From positions 54,291-118,290 of the forward strand of contig NZ_CP175700.1 in assembly GCF_046097095.1 (NCBI RefSeq): a DNA stretch of 64,000 bases, read 5' to 3'. The translations under genes and the position numbers were made by a program. The notes under the pieces were generated by a model. It saw nothing but the letters and a program-made list of their open reading frames with translations. It had not been told where the DNA came from and ran no database searches. Positions 34,806-43,624 of this stretch are shown here, piece by piece (within the stretch, counting starts at the first letter, position 1; every line of letters starts with the position of its first letter). Source of the DNA: Natrinema sp046097095 (GTDB taxonomy: Archaea > Halobacteriota > Halobacteria > Halobacteriales > Natrialbaceae).

Positions 34806-35351
34806 CTATATCAAGAACTGACCGAAAATTCGTTTGAGGTCAGAGCTATCGTTGAATCCCCCTTCTTGAAGTTCGGATTCAGTTAGAATTCGCTCTTCGG
34901 GTGTCGAACCAGAGCCGCCTCCACCCCAACGAGAGGAAAGTGACTGTCGAAGAATCCGACCGACGATGGCGAGGAACAGCTCAATCGCGACGACAAAGGC
35001 AGCAGTGGCGAGAGTGTACATTACCGCCGCTTCAAGGTGTGTTGCACTCATATTCGCCATTGACGTTTTCTCGTAGATGAGCAGGAGCTCAACTCCTCCA
35101 AGAAAGGCAGCTACTAGGGTTAGAACGCTCCACGCGAATAACGTCATACGTTCCTGCATCGAACAGCGAATCGCTGCGCCGAGCGTTCCAAGCGCACCGA
35201 CCACGAGCAGTGACGTAGTGATCGAATCAAATCCCCTCTCTGGGAGAAGTCGCCAGTATCCGATTGTCACGAATAGTACACCCACTACGAAGATCGTATG
35301 TCGTGGGGCAAGGCTGTAGTTCCATTTGAGCCAATCGGGAACTGCGAGCAT
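34806..35351 (-). CDS. Multi-span membrane protein
   Basis: A 181-residue protein with about four transmembrane helices (HTIFVVGVLFVTIGYWRLL, SLLVVGALGTLGAAI, FAWSVLTLVAAFLGGVELLL, VMYTLATAAFVVAIELFLAI) followed by a short soluble tail. ATG 35349-35351 was chosen because a TATA-like element (minus strand, 35377-35385) lies about 30 bp upstream; the earlier TTG would be too close. First gene of a unit with the miniprotein and the Tat-exported protein. Function unknown. Confidence 0.55.
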   Translation of the reverse strand: MLAVPDWLKWNYSLAPRHTIFVVGVLFVTIGYWRLLPERGFDSITTSLLVVGALGTLGAAIRCSMQERMTLFAWSVLTLVAAFLGGVELLLIYEKTSMANMSATHLEAAVMYTLATAAFVVAIELFLAIVGRILRQSLSSRWGGGGSGSTPEERILTESELQEGGFNDSSDLKRIFGQFLI

Positions 35352-35376
35352 ACGTACTACATACAAGACATAGCTA

Positions 35377-35385
35377 ATAAATTAT
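35377..35385 (-). promoter_or_regulatory. TATA-box promoter of the membrane/Tat operon
   Basis: The minus strand reads TAATTTATT about 30 bp from the ATG at 35351. Confidence 0.4.
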
Positions 35386-35446
35386 TCGGGTAGTAACATC
35401 CCAAAGGGGAAACTATTGAAACTAGCGTGAGTCGAAAGTGTCAAAG

Positions 35447-35486
35447 TTAACCAACAGAGTGAGCCATACGACAATTTGTTGGTTAA
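35447..35486. repeat. TTAACCAACA inverted repeat, copy a
   Basis: TTAACCAACA at 35447-35456 faces TGTTGGTTAA at 35477-35486. It lies between the divergent membrane operon and the Orc1/Cdc6 gene. One of six similar pairs with 10-bp arms. Confidence 0.6.
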
Positions 35487-35626
35487 TCTGAATAGGTAGC
35501 AGAAGCCACGTTTTCCTAGGACTTCCGGAAAGCTGAATTCGGATTAGAGCAGAAAAAGCCGCGCAGAGAGGTAAATCGATACTGATGAGCTGTAGGAATA
35601 TGCTTTCCTGAAACAACCCAAATACG

Positions 35627-35635
35627 CTTATATAT
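35627..35635 (+). promoter_or_regulatory. TATA-box promoter of the first orc1/cdc6 gene
   Basis: CTTATATAT is centred about 35 bp before the ATG at 35666, giving a leader of only a few bases. Confidence 0.45.
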
Positions 35636-35665
35636 CCTGCCACAGAAGGATTTCCTCAACCACAG

Positions 35666-36694
35666 ATGATCCGCGATGCTCGCGTTCTCCGCGCTGGGTT
35701 TGTCCCTCGGGAAGTAGAGCATCGCGACGCCGAAGTCAACCACCTTTCCAGCGTTCTCGAGCCCATCACGAACGGAGAACCAGCCGACACAGCTATCGTC
35801 ACCGGACCCAGCGGGACGGGGAAGACGTGCATCTCGAAATTCGTCACGGAACGGCTGCGTGAAGAGGTCCTCGACGTCGAGGCCATCTACGTCAACTGCT
35901 GGCGCAACTACACTCGGTTCCGCACGCTTTACCAGATCCTCGACGATCTCGGCGCAACCATCGACATCCACCGGCAGTCGACACCGCATGACGAACTCGT
36001 CGACCGCCTCCAACAGCATAACGGCCCGCGAACCGTCGTCATCCTCGATGAGGTCGACCAACTCGAAGACCCCAGCGTCATCTACGATCTCCACAGCCTC
36101 CCGCAGTTCGCGATCATCTGCATCGCGAACAAGGAAGAGGAGCTGTTCAGCCGCGTCGACGACCGGCTTGTGAGTCGGCTCCGTTCGAGTGAACACGTCC
36201 GGATGGACAAGTACCACGATGAGCAGCTGTACGACATCCTAAGTGCTCGCGCGAAGTGGGGGCTCGACGAGGACGTCATCACCGACGACCAGCTCTACCG
36301 GATCGCCGACGCGGCCGCCGGCGATGCCCGCCTCGCAATCGGTATCCTCCGAACGGCCGCCGGCAAGGCGGATCGTGAGAACCACGAGCGCATCACCGAC
36401 GACATTCTCCTGAACGCTGCCGAGGATGCCCGAGCCCAGATCAAGCAGAAGAGCCTCGATTCACTCACGCCGCACCAGCGCGTCGTCTACGACATCGTGC
36501 GCGAGCACGGCCCGGTCGGGCCGAGTGAGATCCACGAGCGCTATTCCGAAGAGGTCGATGACCCACGGACGAAACGGACTATCCGCACGTACCTATCGAA
36601 GATGGAGCAGTACAACCTCCTCGAGGCGGAGGGGACGAGTCGGGATCGAGAGTACTCGCTCGTCGATTCGGCAGCTGCGTCGCCGATGCAGTGA
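35666..36694 (+). CDS. orc1/cdc6: Orc1/Cdc6-type replication initiator (first)
   Basis: A 342-residue AAA+ initiator. Walker A is VTGPSGTGKTCISK, Walker B is TVVILDEVDQLED, sensor I is FAIICIANKEE, sensor II lies in AAGDARLAIGILRTAA, and the C-terminal winged helix starts at SLTPHQRVVYDIV. Proteins of this class bind origins and load MCM. I see no ORB-like G-rich repeats next to this gene, unlike the second copy at 44402, so it may act elsewhere or in copy control. Confidence 0.85.
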   Translation: MIRDARVLRAGFVPREVEHRDAEVNHLSSVLEPITNGEPADTAIVTGPSGTGKTCISKFVTERLREEVLDVEAIYVNCWRNYTRFRTLYQILDDLGATIDIHRQSTPHDELVDRLQQHNGPRTVVILDEVDQLEDPSVIYDLHSLPQFAIICIANKEEELFSRVDDRLVSRLRSSEHVRMDKYHDEQLYDILSARAKWGLDEDVITDDQLYRIADAAAGDARLAIGILRTAAGKADRENHERITDDILLNAAEDARAQIKQKSLDSLTPHQRVVYDIVREHGPVGPSEIHERYSEEVDDPRTKRTIRTYLSKMEQYNLLEAEGTSRDREYSLVDSAAASPMQ

Positions 36695-36712
36695 CCGTGA
36701 CGCCGTCACCTA

Positions 36713-37399
36713 TCACGAACTGAACTCGCCGAGGCCCGATTGCTCGTGGTCCAGCGGCTCGATGACCTGAGGATCGTCGTTGCCGGGGTTGTTGACCCGC
36801 GTCGAAATCTCGTAGGCGTCCAAATCGTCCTTCGGATACGGCTGGCACAGTTCCTTGCGAGTGTCCGGGTCTGCGGCGAGCCAGTCGGACTCAGCGTCCT
36901 GCGGGAGGACAACCGGCATCCGGTCGTGGATGGAGTTCATCAAGTCGTTTGGCTCCGTCGTGAGAATCGTCACGCACGAGATCGTCTCATCGTCGCCCTC
37001 CCAGACGTCCCAGAGTCCGGCCATCGCGAACGCGGGGTCGCCCCCACGGTGAATCCGGTAGGGCTGTTTCGAACCACCATTCGGCGATTTCCACTCGTAG
37101 AACCCCGACGAGAGGACCAAACAGGGGCGGGATTCCCACGCCCGCTCGAAGACGCGTTTCTCGTCGCCAGTCTCGGAGCGAGCGTTGATGATGCCCTCCT
37201 CGGGCTCGTCCGCCCAGAACGGAATCAGCCCCCAGTGGTAGGCGTCGATCTCGTCGGAAGCCTCGTTCGTGATGATGTGGAGGTCGTCGCCGGGTGCAAT
37301 GTTGTATCGGGGTGTATACCCGCCGTCAGCGACGACCTCGGCGTCGAAGCGAGCCTCGAGGTCGGTCTGGTCGATGAAGAGGGAGTTTCGGCCACACAT
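36713..37399 (-). CDS. SOS-response-associated peptidase/abasic-site protein (SRAP)
   Basis: A 228-residue SRAP (HMCES/YedK) protein. It starts MCGRNSLF, so after Met removal Cys2 is the N-terminal nucleophile that links to abasic sites in single-stranded DNA. Other family motifs are PRYNIAPGDDL, WGLIPFWADE, INARSET, SGFYEWK and HDRMPVVL with the catalytic His. The ATG was set at MCGR because the catalytic Cys must be residue 2; the frame continues further upstream, but that part has no family match. It lies beside two more repair-type genes on the same strand. Confidence 0.9.
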   Translation of the reverse strand: MCGRNSLFIDQTDLEARFDAEVVADGGYTPRYNIAPGDDLHIITNEASDEIDAYHWGLIPFWADEPEEGIINARSETGDEKRVFERAWESRPCLVLSSGFYEWKSPNGGSKQPYRIHRGGDPAFAMAGLWDVWEGDDETISCVTILTTEPNDLMNSIHDRMPVVLPQDAESDWLAADPDTRKELCQPYPKDDLDAYEISTRVNNPGNDDPQVIEPLDHEQSGLGEFSS

Positions 37400-37544
37400 A
37401 CATCCGGATTCGGCCGGGAGAGTCTTCAACGTATCCGGAAATGTAAACGGCTGGTTCCGTTGCTCCCTCGTTTGATGGTAGATTTGGGGATGATCGGTAA
37501 GTACAGAGTAGGAAAAGACCACTACCTTCATCTATGTCAAATTA

Positions 37545-37558
37545 TTACAATCTTGTAA
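37545..37558. promoter_or_regulatory. Perfect 14-bp palindrome, possible operator
   Basis: TTACAATCTTGTAA has 6-bp arms around TC and lies in the gap between the HhH gene stop and the SRAP gene start, about 146 bp upstream of the latter. It could bind a dimeric regulator; no other evidence. Confidence 0.3.
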
Positions 37559-37628
37559 CTTGATTCTTTGGTGCCACTGGGATAGAGTGCGTCTAGCTCT
37601 TCGAGTGAGGGAAGTATGGCAATCGCTC

Positions 37629-38315
37629 TTAGAACTCGAATCTTGGGGGGATTAATTCTGATAGTGTGCTCTCTGATTGCAACAGGGGATTTGAGATTAA
37701 ACGAGAGTGTTCAACCCAGAGCTCGTCGAAAGTGATTCGAGGAAGGTCGTACTGAGATGCTGCCTCGGCAAACCCGTCTTGGAGTTCTGTGTACCCCACT
37801 AACTTCCGTGGGTTCGCGTCAGGATCCATATTCACGACACGCTGAGGGTCCTTATTGAGATCGTCTTCCCAACCCTCTCCCTCTAGGTCGATTGCCTTGG
37901 TTTTGACCAACGCCTTGATTACGTGGGTATCGAGCGGGACGTGGAGATCTTTCTCCCAGCCCTCGTTGATTTGGAGTACATGGACAGCCTTCCGGAGCAG
38001 TTCGTTGGCGATTTTCGGGCCTAGGTCGTCTATTTCGCGGATATTGTTGAAGGCCTCTTTCCGTGAGTTACAACTGAGGAATTCTCCCGGGTCGAAATCT
38101 TCCGAGAGTGCCCGGTACTCGCTCGGGGAGAGTGACCAAGCACGATTCTGGATGGCGATGTCGAACAGCATCTGGACATCCTCTTCTGGGCTTTCCGGAT
38201 CGATCCCATATACGTCCGTGTAGAGAGACCGCTCTCGTTCGACATGGCGTTCTGTGACGCCGGCATCCACGAACTTTCCTGCAATCTCGTTAAGAGTGTC
38301 TTGCTTAAGCTTCAT
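37629..38315 (-). CDS. Helix-hairpin-helix DNA glycosylase-like protein
   Basis: A 228-residue protein. The centre has DDLGPKIANELLRKAVHVL, the hairpin with its following helix, then DLHVPLDTHVIKALVKTK, which places an Asp where HhH-GPD glycosylases carry their catalytic Asp. No Lys of bifunctional enzymes is evident. A base-excision role is suggested, but the match is partial and it could be a structure-specific DNA-binding protein instead. Its start overlaps the stop of the GIY-YIG gene (ATGA), so both are made together. Confidence 0.5.
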   Translation of the reverse strand: MKLKQDTLNEIAGKFVDAGVTERHVERERSLYTDVYGIDPESPEEDVQMLFDIAIQNRAWSLSPSEYRALSEDFDPGEFLSCNSRKEAFNNIREIDDLGPKIANELLRKAVHVLQINEGWEKDLHVPLDTHVIKALVKTKAIDLEGEGWEDDLNKDPQRVVNMDPDANPRKLVGYTELQDGFAEAASQYDLPRITFDELWVEHSRLISNPLLQSESTLSELIPPRFEF

Positions 38316-39145
38316 TTTACTATACTGAAGACGACCGTTTGAGAATCAAGACTTGGGTCTGCACTCCATCCGAGATCCGCCCACCCCTTAGCGTGAGTGT
38401 GACCAGCTGGGTTCCACCAGACTTCGTGTTCGTAGGCGGAGTTCGGTAACGGTGCCTCTAGGATTTCCTCGATCTCCTCGAATGCGAAGTGAAGCGTATG
38501 TTCCTCTGTTTCCTCAAGATAGTCATAGAGTGGCCCGTATTTGCCGTGTCTAGCGTATTCCAAGTTACTCGTAGATATGTCCTGTATGGGTTGTTGTGTC
38601 GAGGTGGACTTGGTCGTATCCCGCTGTCCCTTTGGATTAGACCCGACAGTAGTAGTCTGTTCTGTGGGGAATGTAGTGGGAGGTTGCTCGTTCCACGACG
38701 GATCGTGGTCGTCGATTAACTCCGCCTCTTTTTGTCCGCGTGATTCCGTCTCTGTGAACCACAGTCCAACTTGACCTCCATTACGAACGACCTCGAGAAT
38801 TGCGTTGTTGATTCGGCAGTTTGTCTCTTGACCACCTTTGAAACAGTTCCTCGGGGAGATATTGGAGTAATCTGCCTGGATCCGGCGGTGGAGGTCTACG
38901 GTTTCCCCGATGTACACGACTTCGTGGTTCGCAGTGAAGATGTAAACTCCGGGGATGTCCTTGTAGTTGGAGGTGTCGGCATAGAATTTGCAGAACGGTC
39001 CCCACCCATACTCGTGAAGTGGAGTCTGGTCGGATTTATTGTAGCGAGGCTGCGGCATCTTGAGGTCGACCTCTCCTGCCTTATTCCGCTCCAATGTTAG
39101 TGTGTCTACGAAGTCGAACTCCTCGGGGAGCTCGGAAATATCCAT
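38312..39145 (-). CDS. GIY-YIG nuclease-domain protein
   Basis: A 277-residue protein. Residues about 65-150 are a GIY-YIG nuclease domain: PGVYIFTANHEVVYIGET gives the two signature strands, and HRRIQADYS supplies the Arg region. After a Ser/Thr-rich linker the C-terminal 80 residues (KYGPLYDYLEETEE, WWNPAGHTHAKGW, LGWSADPSLDSQTVVF) form a second domain seen as a partner of other nuclease proteins, probably nucleic-acid binding. It heads the unit with the HhH protein. A homing or repair nuclease role is possible; the sequence does not decide. Confidence 0.65.
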   Translation of the reverse strand: MDISELPEEFDFVDTLTLERNKAGEVDLKMPQPRYNKSDQTPLHEYGWGPFCKFYADTSNYKDIPGVYIFTANHEVVYIGETVDLHRRIQADYSNISPRNCFKGGQETNCRINNAILEVVRNGGQVGLWFTETESRGQKEAELIDDHDPSWNEQPPTTFPTEQTTTVGSNPKGQRDTTKSTSTQQPIQDISTSNLEYARHGKYGPLYDYLEETEEHTLHFAFEEIEEILEAPLPNSAYEHEVWWNPAGHTHAKGWADLGWSADPSLDSQTVVFSIVK

Positions 39146-39301
39146 ACTCGGACTTGGCAGACAGTTGTATAATAGGTGGGTGTATCAGGCGTCTAGCCCT
39201 GACGAAAGTCGGTACGCAAGCTCACTTACCGGCTGTTTCACCGCAGATGGTATGTGACCAAGAGGATTTCTACAGAGCGGAAAAGGGTCTGAATCGTGCG
39301 A

Positions 39302-39892
39302 TTAGAGCTCGGTCGGGGGCAGTAGCTCACAGAGAACAGCTGCTTGGTCAAGAAGTGCGTCGAAGAGCCGTTCAGTCGGTCGATATAGCGCGTGGTGTTC
39401 ATCAACAGAATATGGCGTTTTCTCATCATCTGTGTGAGAGAGAAATCCGCTTTCGAGGAGTGGAGCAAGGGTAGTATCCAGCGCAGTTCCGGAACGGCCA
39501 GATTCGACTTCGAGTGTGTGTCGAGAGAACTCAGAAAGGAACCGTGTACAGCAACTCAGGACGTGAGCACGTCTATCAGCGAATAGTTCGTTGAGCGCAG
39601 TACGATGGGTGCGTGTCCAATACTCGTCGAGTTTGACGTATGTGCGAACGATAGGGGAAAGCTCGTTCAAGGAACCAGTAGCATGGACGATTCCAAGGTC
39701 GTTGAGCGCATGTTGGTCTTTGGTGTCCAAAGACTCGCCGAGGGGATGGAGAACAGTTTGAAGAGCATCGTGGTACCGTGAAGTAAGGAATTCCCCGGCA
39801 ACAACGTGGGCGTTCACGATATTTCGAGTTGGGTGCGTTGACTCGTGGTGATCGGGGTTTCGGTGGTCGACGTGGGTTCGTGGGTAGCTCAT
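39302..39892 (-). CDS. Hypothetical haloarchaeal protein
   Basis: A 196-residue soluble protein, unusually rich in His and Thr at the N-terminus (DHRNPDHHESTHPTRN), with a helical middle and a possible winged-helix end (LAPLLESGFLSHTDD, TPYSVDEHHALYRPT). No family recognised. It is transcribed divergently from the RecA-like/polymerase operon across a spacer holding inverted repeat copy b, which suggests shared regulation. Confidence 0.5.
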   Translation of the reverse strand: MSYPRTHVDHRNPDHHESTHPTRNIVNAHVVAGEFLTSRYHDALQTVLHPLGESLDTKDQHALNDLGIVHATGSLNELSPIVRTYVKLDEYWTRTHRTALNELFADRRAHVLSCCTRFLSEFSRHTLEVESGRSGTALDTTLAPLLESGFLSHTDDEKTPYSVDEHHALYRPTERLFDALLDQAAVLCELLPPTEL

Positions 39893-39966
39893 AGAGCACC
39901 TCTTCCAACGTGGCGTTGAGCATTAACATTTCGAGCAGTCAGGCTTGAGACTACAGCTGTGGAGGT

Positions 39967-40008
39967 TTAACCAACACGCCGCCGTCAATACGGCCGAATG
40001 TTAGTTAA
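39967..40008. repeat. TTAACCAACA inverted repeat, copy b
   Basis: TTAACCAACA at 39967-39976 faces TGTTAGTTAA at 39999-40008 (one mismatch). It lies in the 270-bp divergent gap between 39892 and 40165, which has no gene. Confidence 0.55.
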
Positions 40009-40164
40009 CACGGAGAACGCTGGATTCAGGAACTATTCTCGGAAACGGGATCCAAATAGAGACTACTCGCGACTGTACCAGGATTGGAGGGGATCAAGTC
40101 GAGTTCCCTGAAACGCGGAAGCGACACGCTACGGCTTATCGGGGATGTAGACCTCTAGTCGAGT

Positions 40165-41109
40165 ATGGAAGAACACTCAACGTCGAACCGATTGGCGGTG
40201 GACCAGCCGACACGGGGCGCTGACCGCAATCGGTCCCTTGCTGACCAGGCCGATCCGCCTACGGACGAGATGCTGCTGCCACAGCTTGACGACGGCATCA
40301 CGCTGTTCGACGTCGAGGGAGCCCGTGGCGTCCCGATCCTGCAGTCGCTCGTGCTCGACCATCTCCTCCTTCACGACGGGCCCGCCTTCTGGGTCGACGC
40401 AAACGGACACGCGACGACGACGACACTCGCTCAGATCGCGCCCAGTCAACGGTTGCTCAACCGAATCCACGTGGCACGCGGATTCACCGCCTACCAGCAC
40501 TACGGCGCCGTCTGTGATCTCCCGACGGCAGTGAACAAGTCGATCCAGACGTCCACCGCCGACGCTCGGGCAGCCGGTCGAGGGGCGCCAGGTCGTGACG
40601 AGGACACGTCGCCCCACACGCCCGCCCTCATCGTCGCGCCGGCCGTCGACGCCCAGTACTGCGCCGACGATACCCTCGGCGAAACCCACGCGGAAACCCT
40701 TCAGGCTCGAACTCTCGCCCGGTTGGCGACCTACGCCGAGGGATACGACATTCCGGTGCTCGTTACGCGAAACGAACGAAACGAATTCACCGAACCAATT
40801 GCGACGGTCGCCGACCATCATCTGGAGTGCGAGCAGACCCGAATGGGGCCACGGCTCGTCAGCGAGGACTTCGAGACGCTCGTCTATCCCGTCCACGACG
40901 GCGCGTACTACCAGACGACATTCGCGTACTGGCGGCAGCTGCTCGCGGCACGCGCCACGCAGGTCGGCGTGGAACCGACGACGCCGGCGCCGTCGACGCC
41001 GACCCCGGAGGGTGTCGGGACAGGTGTCACAGCTGACGGTGAGACGGTGGCGGCCACCGCGGACCCCCTGCTCGATGCGTGGACTGCGACCGGGACAGGA
41101 GGCCGATAG
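40165..41109 (+). CDS. RecA/RadA-fold protein lacking Walker A
   Basis: A 314-residue protein with a RecA-like strand order: PAFWVDANGHATTTTLAQIAP matches the VDTEG strand, RIHVARGFTAYQHYGAV the following strand and helix, PALIVAPAVDAQYC the Walker B strand, and LARLATYAEGYDIPVLVTRN the sensor strand. The P-loop position reads FDVEGARGVPILQSLVL with no Gly-Lys-Thr, so ATP binding is doubtful. The C-terminal tail is Pro/Thr-rich. It is the first gene of a three-gene operon with a family B polymerase, where it may serve as a DNA-bound accessory factor. Confidence 0.6.
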   Translation: MEEHSTSNRLAVDQPTRGADRNRSLADQADPPTDEMLLPQLDDGITLFDVEGARGVPILQSLVLDHLLLHDGPAFWVDANGHATTTTLAQIAPSQRLLNRIHVARGFTAYQHYGAVCDLPTAVNKSIQTSTADARAAGRGAPGRDEDTSPHTPALIVAPAVDAQYCADDTLGETHAETLQARTLARLATYAEGYDIPVLVTRNERNEFTEPIATVADHHLECEQTRMGPRLVSEDFETLVYPVHDGAYYQTTFAYWRQLLAARATQVGVEPTTPAPSTPTPEGVGTGVTADGETVAATADPLLDAWTATGTGGR

Positions 41110-41111
41110 CG

Positions 41112-41417
41112 ATGGGGCGTACGAACCCGACATACCGGGATGCGCTACGGGCCATCGAAGAGCGTTGGTCAGAGTTCCGCCGGGCACTGCGGCGTCGCGA
41201 CCAGCCGCGATTCGACCGGCTGTTCGAGTACGCCCGCGAGCACGCCGACGCGAGTGGGCTGTTGAACCACCAGAACCCGCTGCTGCCGGCGCTGTTCAGC
41301 ATCGATCTCGAACAGGAGGCCCGCCTCGACGACCACGAGGAACGCCTTGAGGAGCTCGAAGCCGCAGTCACAGCGAGCGATGACCAGGAGGCCGCTCCAC
41401 CGGACTCGAACCCGTGA
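41112..41417 (+). CDS. Small coiled-coil protein between RecA-like and polymerase genes
   Basis: A 101-residue protein starting 2 bp after the RecA-like gene. Helical and charged: YRDALRAIEERWSEFRRALR, then LFEYAREHADASGLLNHQNP and a coiled-coil end EARLDDHEERLEELEAAV. Its stop overlaps the GTG of the polymerase gene. It probably bridges the two flanking proteins, but no family function is known to me. Confidence 0.6.
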   Translation: MGRTNPTYRDALRAIEERWSEFRRALRRRDQPRFDRLFEYAREHADASGLLNHQNPLLPALFSIDLEQEARLDDHEERLEELEAAVTASDDQEAAPPDSNP

Positions 41418-43567
41418 CGATGCCATTCAGTATCGACTTTCTGGACGACGGCCGCGTCCTGGAGTGGGAGGCAACCGCCGACGGCGCCGTCGCGACCGAG
41501 CGCAATGACTACACCCCACGCTTCTACGTCGCCGCTCGCGACCCAGCGTCCGACCTCGACCTCACGACGCTCCAGTCAGTGTACGACCAGCACCCGGATG
41601 TCGTCGCGACCGAGATGGTTGCGCGACGGCCGGGCTTTCGACGAGACGAGGAGACCGTTCTCGCGGTCGACGTCGCCCACATCGACCGCGTCGCCCCACT
41701 CGCCCGGCAAGCGCGCCAGCTGTCGGCCTATCCAGTCGGGGATCTCGCCTGTTTCAACGTCGACTTCTCGCGAGAGTTCCGGTACTATCTGGAGACCGGC
41801 GCCGATCCGACGCCGGCGAGCGAGCTGTCGACGCTCCGGCTCAGCGTCCCGGTGACCGAAACGAGCAACGACGTCTATGGGGAACTGTCTGTCGCCGGCG
41901 ACACCGTCACCGGCTCGCCGACGAATATCCTGACCGCCGTCCAGGGGGCGCTCGAAGCACACGATCCGGACGTTCTAGTCTGCTCGACGAGCGAGATCGT
42001 CCCGACTCTGTACGAGATGGCGACGGACGCCGGCGTCGACGACTTTTCGCTGAGTCGGCGGCCGGACGTCGACTACCAGCAGCTTGCGAGCCGGTCGACG
42101 TACTCAAGCTACGGCCGCGTCGGCCACTCCCCGGCACGGTACAACGTGCCCGGCCGAGCAATCATCGACGAGTCGAACACGTTCTTCTACGGGGAGACGA
42201 ACCTCGACGGCGTCCTCGACCTCGTGTCGCGCTCGAAGAAGCCTGTCCAGGAGCTCGCGTGGGCGTCGATCGGGAACGTCCTCACGGCGATCCAGATCTG
42301 TGAGGCTCACGACCGCGGCGTCCTCGTCCCGTGGAACTCCTGGCGCCACGAGTTCTACAAGCAAATGGGGACGCTCCACGACGCCGACCGTGGCGGGTTC
42401 ATCTTCGCCCCCGAGGTCGGCCTCCACGAGAACGTCCACGAACTTGACTTCTCGAGCCTCTATCCGAACATCATCTGTTCCCGGAACGTCTCACCCGACG
42501 TCATCCGGTGTGACTGCCACAGCGACCGCGACGACGTTCCTGGGCTCGGATACTCGATCTGCGACGACTGCGGCTACCTCGTCGACGTCCTGCAGCCGAT
42601 CATCGACGCCCGCGATGAGATCAAGGCGGCCATCCGTCGCGAAAACCAGCGGGACGATCCCAACGAAGACCGACTCGCGGAGCTCGAGGGGCGGTCAGGA
42701 GCGCTGAAGTGGATTCTCGTCGCCTGCTTCGGCTATCAAGGGTTCAGCAACGCGAAGTTTGGCCGCATCGAGTGCCACGAGGCAATCAACGCGTTCGCTC
42801 GCGAGATTCTGTTGACGGCGAAGCAGCGGCTGGAAGCTGGCGGCTGGCGCGTCATCCACGGGATCGTCGACTCCATCTGGGTGACGCCAGATCCAGACGT
42901 TGCCGACGGCGAACGAGAATCACTGGAGTCGTTGGCCGCTGAAATCACTGACACCGTCGAGATCCGTCTCGAATATGAAGCCGAGTACGAGTGGGTAGCG
43001 TTCGTGCCCCAGCGCGAGAGCGACGCCGGCGCGTTGACGAAATATTTCGGGAAGGTTGCGGGCGAGGATGAGTTCAAGATACGCGGCATCGAAGCCCGGC
43101 AACGCTCGACGCCCGAGTTCATCGAAGACGTCCAGCGCGACTGTCTCGAGATTATCGGACGAACGCACTCTCCGGATGCGGTTATCAATCGGTTGAAACG
43201 GGCTATTTCGGAGCTTCACGCTGGCGACGTCGATCCTGACCGACTTGTCGAACGGAACCGTGTTTCCAAGCCCGTCGAGGCGTACACGCAGTACACCCAG
43301 AACGTGGCGGCACTCGAGCGTGCTCGCGACCAGGACCTCGCTGTCCATCCCGGACAAGATGTCGAGTACGTGGTCGTCGACGACGAGAAAGCATCACGAG
43401 AGCGTGTCGCCCTTGCTCACGAAGAGACGGACCAGTATGATCCATCGTACTACGAGACGCAGCTGGTACGAGCTGTCGAGAGTATTATCTCACCTCTGGG
43501 ATGGGATCGGTCGGATATTCGACGAAGGTTGGCAAAGACACGAACGACTAAGATCACCTCGTTCTGA
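41414..43567 (+). CDS. Family B DNA polymerase, exonuclease motifs lost
   Basis: A 717-residue PolB. Motif A is LDFSSLYPNIICSRN, motif B is KWILVACFGYQGFSNAKFG and motif C is HGIVDSIWVTP; the second Asp of the usual DTD is kept and the first is Val. A CDCHSD...CDDCG zinc site lies between A and B. In the N-terminal half the usual FDIET and Asn...Phe-Asp exonuclease motifs are not visible (STLRLSVPV, VLVCSTSEIVPTL), so proofreading is probably absent. A GTG at 41414 overlaps the previous stop; ATG 41420 is an alternative. Accessory haloarchaeal polymerases of this type occur with the same two upstream genes. Confidence 0.8.
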   Translation: MTMPFSIDFLDDGRVLEWEATADGAVATERNDYTPRFYVAARDPASDLDLTTLQSVYDQHPDVVATEMVARRPGFRRDEETVLAVDVAHIDRVAPLARQARQLSAYPVGDLACFNVDFSREFRYYLETGADPTPASELSTLRLSVPVTETSNDVYGELSVAGDTVTGSPTNILTAVQGALEAHDPDVLVCSTSEIVPTLYEMATDAGVDDFSLSRRPDVDYQQLASRSTYSSYGRVGHSPARYNVPGRAIIDESNTFFYGETNLDGVLDLVSRSKKPVQELAWASIGNVLTAIQICEAHDRGVLVPWNSWRHEFYKQMGTLHDADRGGFIFAPEVGLHENVHELDFSSLYPNIICSRNVSPDVIRCDCHSDRDDVPGLGYSICDDCGYLVDVLQPIIDARDEIKAAIRRENQRDDPNEDRLAELEGRSGALKWILVACFGYQGFSNAKFGRIECHEAINAFAREILLTAKQRLEAGGWRVIHGIVDSIWVTPDPDVADGERESLESLAAEITDTVEIRLEYEAEYEWVAFVPQRESDAGALTKYFGKVAGEDEFKIRGIEARQRSTPEFIEDVQRDCLEIIGRTHSPDAVINRLKRAISELHAGDVDPDRLVERNRVSKPVEAYTQYTQNVAALERARDQDLAVHPGQDVEYVVVDDEKASRERVALAHEETDQYDPSYYETQLVRAVESIISPLGWDRSDIRRRLAKTRTTKITSF

Positions 43568-43603
43568 CCATTCGATTACGACAAAATACGAGCAGGATCA
43601 CAC

Positions 43604-43624
43604 ACCCCCCTCGTTCGGAATGAG
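43604..43624 (-). repeat. ORB-like origin repeat, inverted copy
   Basis: The minus strand reads CTCATTCCGAACGAGGGGGG followed by T. It faces the plus-strand copies across an AT-rich stretch, the layout of haloarchaeal origins. Confidence 0.65.

Noticed and set aside
36740..37558. 272-codon plus-strand frame opposite the SRAP gene
   Set aside because: The SRAP gene is certain from its motifs; the antisense frame has no protein-like features.
40177..41187. Long open frame opposite the RecA-like gene (336 codons)
   Set aside because: Arg- and Gly-rich antisense frame typical of GC-rich codon use; the plus-strand gene has recognisable RecA-like blocks and operon overlaps.
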